Positions 5,869 through 7,042 of a DNA stretch of 7,042 bases are shown here, one piece after another. The notes below the pieces were generated by a model, which saw only the letters and a list, made by a program, of their open reading frames with translations, did no database searches and had not been told where the DNA came from. The position numbers and the translations under genes were made by a program. The stretch covers positions 1 to 7,042 of the forward strand of contig JANJXE010000273.1 of assembly GCA_024709185.1 (NCBI GenBank), given 5' to 3'. This DNA comes from Paludibacter sp. (GTDB taxonomy: Bacteria; Bacteroidota; Bacteroidia; Bacteroidales; Paludibacteraceae). Position 1 is the stretch's first letter. Every line of letters starts with the position of its first letter.

Positions 5869-7042
5869 ATGAAAAAAATAAAAAGTTTATTCGTAGTGTC
5901 GATTATTTCGACATTTGTATTGGTTTCCACTGCTTGTTTTGCGACAGGCTATGATTTTTCGGTTAATAAGAACACGGTATTGTGGAAGTACATTGCCTCT
6001 TTACCTGTAGTCGATACCCACGAACATATGTCGGACGAAAGTGAATTACTTGGTTTGCATATTGACTTCTTCAGTTTTCTTACCCCATATGTCATAGATA
6101 ATATTGAGACTGCCGGGTTGACTGTGGATGAACGGGCAATTATGCTTAATCCACAACATCCATTTGAAGAACGTTGGAAAGTTTTCAATAAGTACTATTC
6201 TGATATACAGCATACAACGTATATGCATGTTTTGAGAAAGTCGCTCGAATATGAATACCAGTTGAAGTCTTTTTCTCTGGCTGAGGTAAAGCGCGTGTCG
6301 GACCTTATTCTTAAAGATTTTTCGGCAAAGGGCTTTGTTAAGAGAACGATGGATAATCTTAAAATTGAATCCATTTTAACTTTCAGATCGGCAGGGATAC
6401 AGGAGGTACGAAGAAGTTATGGGAATGATAATATCAAAACTGTACCCACTGTCAATGATATTTGTGTGACGGACGCCTACAGCCTTAAAAAGATTTCTGA
6501 ATTAACCGAAATGCCGGTGCAAACCATAGACGATATTTTAAGAGGCATTGATAAGCTGTTTATCGAATATCAGAAGCAGGGACTGAAAAACATTAAGATT
6601 AATGCAGCTTATAATCGTCGGTTGAACTATAGGGAGCGTACACGCAGGGAAGCTGAAGAATCGTTTGTTACGATAATGAATACTCCGTTTGATTATGGCA
6701 CTATTATTCCAAATAAATATTATGTATACACACTTTCCGATTATCATTTGCCTCTCGACGATTATCTGACAGTATATATGATTCAACAAGCAGCTAAGTC
6801 CGGAATGAATGTAATATTTCACGTCGGGCCAGCTGCATGGAACTTCAATTCTACTTTAAGAAGCCATACGTCAGATCTTGAATGGTTGTTTAAGAATTTT
6901 CCAAAAGTAAACTTTGTCGTGTTACACGCCGGTTATCCCTACTTCGACGAAGCGATGTTATACGCAAAATATTATCCCAATGTTTATTTAAATATGACAT
7001 GGGATCATATTCTTGAACGTGAAAAAGCAATTGAAGCCATGA
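5869..7042 (+). CDS. Second exported amidohydrolase (amidohydrolase_2 / FluG-like), 3' end missing
   Basis: The frame runs 391 codons from the ATG at 5869 to the window edge with no stop, so the C-terminal part, including the strand-8 Asp, is not visible. The ATG is preceded by AT-rich DNA without a Shine-Dalgarno site, 28 bp after the GH78-like gene. The N-terminus is an export signal: MKKIKS, a hydrophobic stretch (7-20), then STACFATG. Cleavage could be by signal peptidase I after CFA (23-25), or the protein could be a lipoprotein at Cys23, although Ser at -3 makes a poor lipobox. Metal-centre motifs: HEH (51-53) in VVDTHEHM, Lys243 in NIKINAAYNRRL, His318 in IFHVG, His353 in VLHAGYPYFDE. 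The stretch LHAGYPYFDEAMLYAKYYPNVY resembles FluG-like domains and is similar in pattern to LHCLHYFNESAYLAK in the first amidohydrolase, so the two are distant paralogues. The reaction is unknown; export makes intracellular sugar-acid catabolism unlikely. Confidence 0.82.
   Translation, partial: MKKIKSLFVVSIISTFVLVSTACFATGYDFSVNKNTVLWKYIASLPVVDTHEHMSDESELLGLHIDFFSFLTPYVIDNIETAGLTVDERAIMLNPQHPFEERWKVFNKYYSDIQHTTYMHVLRKSLEYEYQLKSFSLAEVKRVSDLILKDFSAKGFVKRTMDNLKIESILTFRSAGIQEVRRSYGNDNIKTVPTVNDICVTDAYSLKKISELTEMPVQTIDDILRGIDKLFIEYQKQGLKNIKINAAYNRRLNYRERTRREAEESFVTIMNTPFDYGTIIPNKYYVYTLSDYHLPLDDYLTVYMIQQAAKSGMNVIFHVGPAAWNFNSTLRSHTSDLEWLFKNFPKVNFVVLHAGYPYFDEAMLYAKYYPNVYLNMTWDHILEREKAIEAM

Noticed and set aside
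5949..6822. Minus-strand open frames opposite the second amidohydrolase
   Set aside because: The + strand frame from 5869 has a signal peptide and all visible metal-ligand motifs, so the antisense frames are chance.
1944..7042. Amidohydrolases as L-rhamnono-lactonases or uronate isomerases of sugar catabolism
   Set aside because: Rhamnonolactonases are smaller cytoplasmic proteins, and both proteins here have export signals. Uronate isomerase is also cytoplasmic, and its specific motifs were not recognised.

Overview
The window looks like a carbohydrate-degradation locus from a member of the Bacteroidota. This is inferred from AT-rich DNA, A-rich leaders instead of Shine-Dalgarno sites, N-terminal export signals on every gene whose start is visible, and a GH106-type rhamnosidase next to a GH78-like protein. 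I cannot name a genus. All four genes are on the + strand. No SusC/SusD pair, sulfatase, regulator, transporter, RNA gene, CRISPR array or mobile element is visible.

Layout. Bases 1-1758 hold the 3' part of a GH106-type alpha-L-rhamnosidase whose beginning lies upstream. A 185-bp non-coding gap (1759-1943) carries a perfect 9-bp inverted repeat, an imperfect direct repeat and at best a weak promoter. Then come three tightly packed genes: a secreted amidohydrolase-superfamily protein (1944-3374), a secreted GH78-like protein with an extra C-terminal module (3384-5840), and a second exported amidohydrolase (5869 to the window end, 3' end missing). The gaps between these three are 9 and 28 bp, so they are very probably co-transcribed.

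How they may work together. Two different rhamnosidase-type glycoside hydrolases suggest a substrate with alpha-L-rhamnose residues, such as a pectin-type or other rhamnose-containing glycan or a rhamnosylated small molecule. The unusual part is the pair of exported amidohydrolases interleaved with them. Both keep the superfamily metal-centre motifs (HxH, the strand-4 Lys, and His on strands 5 and 6; the strand-8 Asp is visible only in the first). They resemble the amidohydrolase_2/FluG-like branch rather than the small cytoplasmic rhamnonolactonases. A reasonable but unproven reading is that they act outside the cytoplasm on a non-sugar substituent, lactone or acidic group of the rhamnosylated substrate, or on the product released by the glycosidases. 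The alternating order glycosidase, amidohydrolase, glycosidase, amidohydrolase is the feature most worth following up.
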